Positions 4,605 through 5,924 of a stretch of DNA of 5,924 bases are shown here, piece after piece. The number at the start of each line of letters is the position of its first letter. Positions within the stretch are counted from its first letter, which is position 1. Origin of the DNA: DAOTTY01 sp034437575. Its GTDB lineage: Bacteria; Chloroflexota; Anaerolineae; Aggregatilineales; Phototrophicaceae. The translations under genes and the position numbers were made by a program. A model generated the notes under the pieces. The model saw nothing but the letters and a program-made list of their open reading frames with translations, ran no database searches and was not told the DNA's origin. The stretch is taken from positions 1-5,924 of the forward strand of contig DAOTTY010000049.1 of assembly GCA_034437575.1 (NCBI GenBank). The letters run 5' to 3'.

Positions 4605-5924
4605 TTACGCGGCAGGCACACCCCACACCCGCACCGTGCCATCTGCACTCGCAGTTGCCAGCAGGGTGCCATCAGGATGAAACGCCAAGCTCCGCACATC
4701 CATGTCGTGCCCTAACAGCGTGACTATCAGGTGTTCTTCTGCCAATGACCACAGGTATACATCCGGCGTGTGGCTGGGGTCTGGCGTCCAGTGATTACTG
4801 GCAATCAACGCGCCACCCGGATGAAACGCAACCGTTGAAACCATTTTGCTTGCGTCACCCAGCACCCCTGTCCGCTTACCAGAGGCCACGTCGTACAGTA
4901 CAATCTGATTTCGCACCGCTGCCAGTGTTTTACCATCGGCGCTGAAGGCTACATCTACAAAGCTGCGCGGCCCCAAACTTGTTGTAATGGTATCGTCCAG
5001 GTTGTACAGCCGATCCAATACACGCGGCAGGCGCGGCTCCGTAACATCCCAAAGCACAAGTGACTGCCCCACCACTGACAAGTACCCGCCATCCGGGCTG
5101 TAAGCCATTGCCCGGTATTCGCCGTGCAGGTTGATATTCGGCGCGTCGTACTCGGTGACGGGGGTCATCCCTGGCAGTTGGTAGATGGCGGCGTCTTCGG
5201 TGGCTGCCAGGGCCAGTTCGTTCGTCTGCGGGTTCACCGTCACCATTTTGCTGCTAAACGCGATGCCCGCCTGCCAGTGCTTGACAATCTCGCCCGTTTC
5301 CACATCCCATATACTCACAAACGGGTTGTCGCCGCTCAGCGTGACGTAGCGGCTGTCCCCCGTGAACTCGACACGCGGCACCCGCCCGTACCACCAGTGA
5401 TCGCTGTCGCCCACCAGCAAAACGGGTTGGTGCATTGCCTCAGTGGGGTAAACGATCACCGCAGGCGTTTTGTAGGTGCTTTCCTCGGCCTGAGTGGGGC
5501 GCACCCCTTCTACATCCACGATGCCCGCCGCCAACATCGACCCATCCGGCGACCACGCAATCTGGCCTACATCCGGGGCACCCAGGGCTGCCACCACCTG
5601 CAAGCGGGCTGCATTGGCCGCCGTGATCGGTTCTAGTTGTGGCAGGCGAATGGGCTGCGGCTCATGACGCGACACATCCGGGATGTAGCGCAGCAGTTGG
5701 TTGCCATCCCACAACTGCACGCTGTCCGTCGTGGGGTCGTATTCCAGGCGGTGCCGCAACGGGGAAAACGCATGGCGCGGGCGGGCTTCTGCACTGGTGA
5801 GGTACTCGCACAAAATGCCGGTAAAGTCGCAGCGCATCACAATGAGTTCGGCATAGGGGGTGTCGTCGCCCCAGCGGGCCATCGTCGCTTTGTATACACT
5901 GCTGCCCACACGCTCACTCTCGGC
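4605..5924 (-). CDS. WD40 beta-propeller protein, 5' end outside the window
   Basis: WD40 repeat protein; WD40 propellers act as protein-interaction scaffolds, and no catalytic domain is visible in this part. Counting residues from the GTG at 5909, at least seven repeat units can be seen: QIAWSPDGSMLAAG (116-129), VEFTGDSRYVTLSG...VSIWDV (180-203), TVNPQTNELALAATEDAAIYQL (224-245), MAYSPDGGYLSVVG...LVLWDV (268-289), VAFSADGKTLAAV...IVLYDV (320-341), VAFHPGGALIAS...VYLWSL (360-389) and the most canonical, GHDMDVRSLAFHPDGTLLATASADGTVRVW (400-429, written here as positions only for its key GH, SPDG-like and VW marks). Upstream, DPTTDSVQLWDGNQLLRYIP (58-77) may be another blade. The frame stays open from 5909 to the window edge, so GTG 5909 need not be the start and more domains may precede it. 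Same strand as the phosphatase gene but about 500 bp away. Confidence 0.85.
   Translation of the reverse strand, partial: AESERVGSSVYKATMARWGDDTPYAELIVMRCDFTGILCEYLTSAEARPRHAFSPLRHRLEYDPTTDSVQLWDGNQLLRYIPDVSRHEPQPIRLPQLEPITAANAARLQVVAALGAPDVGQIAWSPDGSMLAAGIVDVEGVRPTQAEESTYKTPAVIVYPTEAMHQPVLLVGDSDHWWYGRVPRVEFTGDSRYVTLSGDNPFVSIWDVETGEIVKHWQAGIAFSSKMVTVNPQTNELALAATEDAAIYQLPGMTPVTEYDAPNINLHGEYRAMAYSPDGGYLSVVGQSLVLWDVTEPRLPRVLDRLYNLDDTITTSLGPRSFVDVAFSADGKTLAAVRNQIVLYDVASGKRTGVLGDASKMVSTVAFHPGGALIASNHWTPDPSHTPDVYLWSLAEEHLIVTLLGHDMDVRSLAFHPDGTLLATASADGTVRVWGVPAA

Noticed and set aside
4274..4699. 141-residue minus-strand open frame across the intergenic gap
   Set aside because: Overlaps the WD40 3' end in another frame and runs over G-rich non-coding DNA and the MITE end; Cys/Arg/Pro-rich with no coding character.
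5124..5636. 170-residue plus-strand open frame
   Set aside because: Opposite the WD40 repeats; Arg/His-rich sequence typical of an antisense shadow.

Overview
The window comes from a bacterial chromosome of moderately high GC. The protein families, the G/C-run intergenic repeats (GGGAGAGGGG...GGGGTGAGGG type), the extracytoplasmic SH3-like tail and the WD40 protein together suggest an environmental Chloroflexota (Anaerolineae-like) lineage. This is inference from general style; no rRNA or lineage marker gene is present.

Layout from left to right. (1) 1-284: non-coding leader with a long hairpin and G-quadruplex-type repeat, two more hairpins, a sigma70-like promoter (TATAAT at 210-215) and a structured 5' leader. 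(2) 285-818, plus strand: hypoxanthine phosphoribosyltransferase (purine salvage). (3) 823-1734, minus strand: a 10-TM auxin efflux carrier (AEC) family transporter, converging on hpt with a 4-bp gap. One perfect hairpin covers both stop codons. (4) 1748-1943: a transposase-less palindromic element with terminal inverted repeats and five hairpins in a row, ending about 13 bp before the AEC start codon. (5) 2000-4087, minus strand: a 695-residue membrane-anchored PP2C-type protein phosphatase: cytoplasmic phosphatase domain, long acidic linker, one TM helix, Pro/Thr stalk, SH3-like domain outside. (6) 4122-4287: a second, clearly bounded MITE-like element with 15-bp terminal inverted repeats and an exact 8-bp target duplication, inserted just upstream of the phosphatase gene. 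(7) 4450-4599, plus strand: a probable 49-residue small protein. (8) 4605-5924, minus strand: a WD40 beta-propeller protein, incomplete at the right edge.

The hpt and AEC genes look like unrelated housekeeping or transport genes. The phosphatase and the WD40 protein lie in the same orientation and could belong to a Ser/Thr-phosphorylation signalling region, but no kinase is visible and about 500 bp separate them, so an operon is not shown. The most distinctive items are the two non-autonomous elements placed directly in front of genes, and the phosphatase's receptor-like architecture. I see no clear sign of a wholly new multi-gene system.
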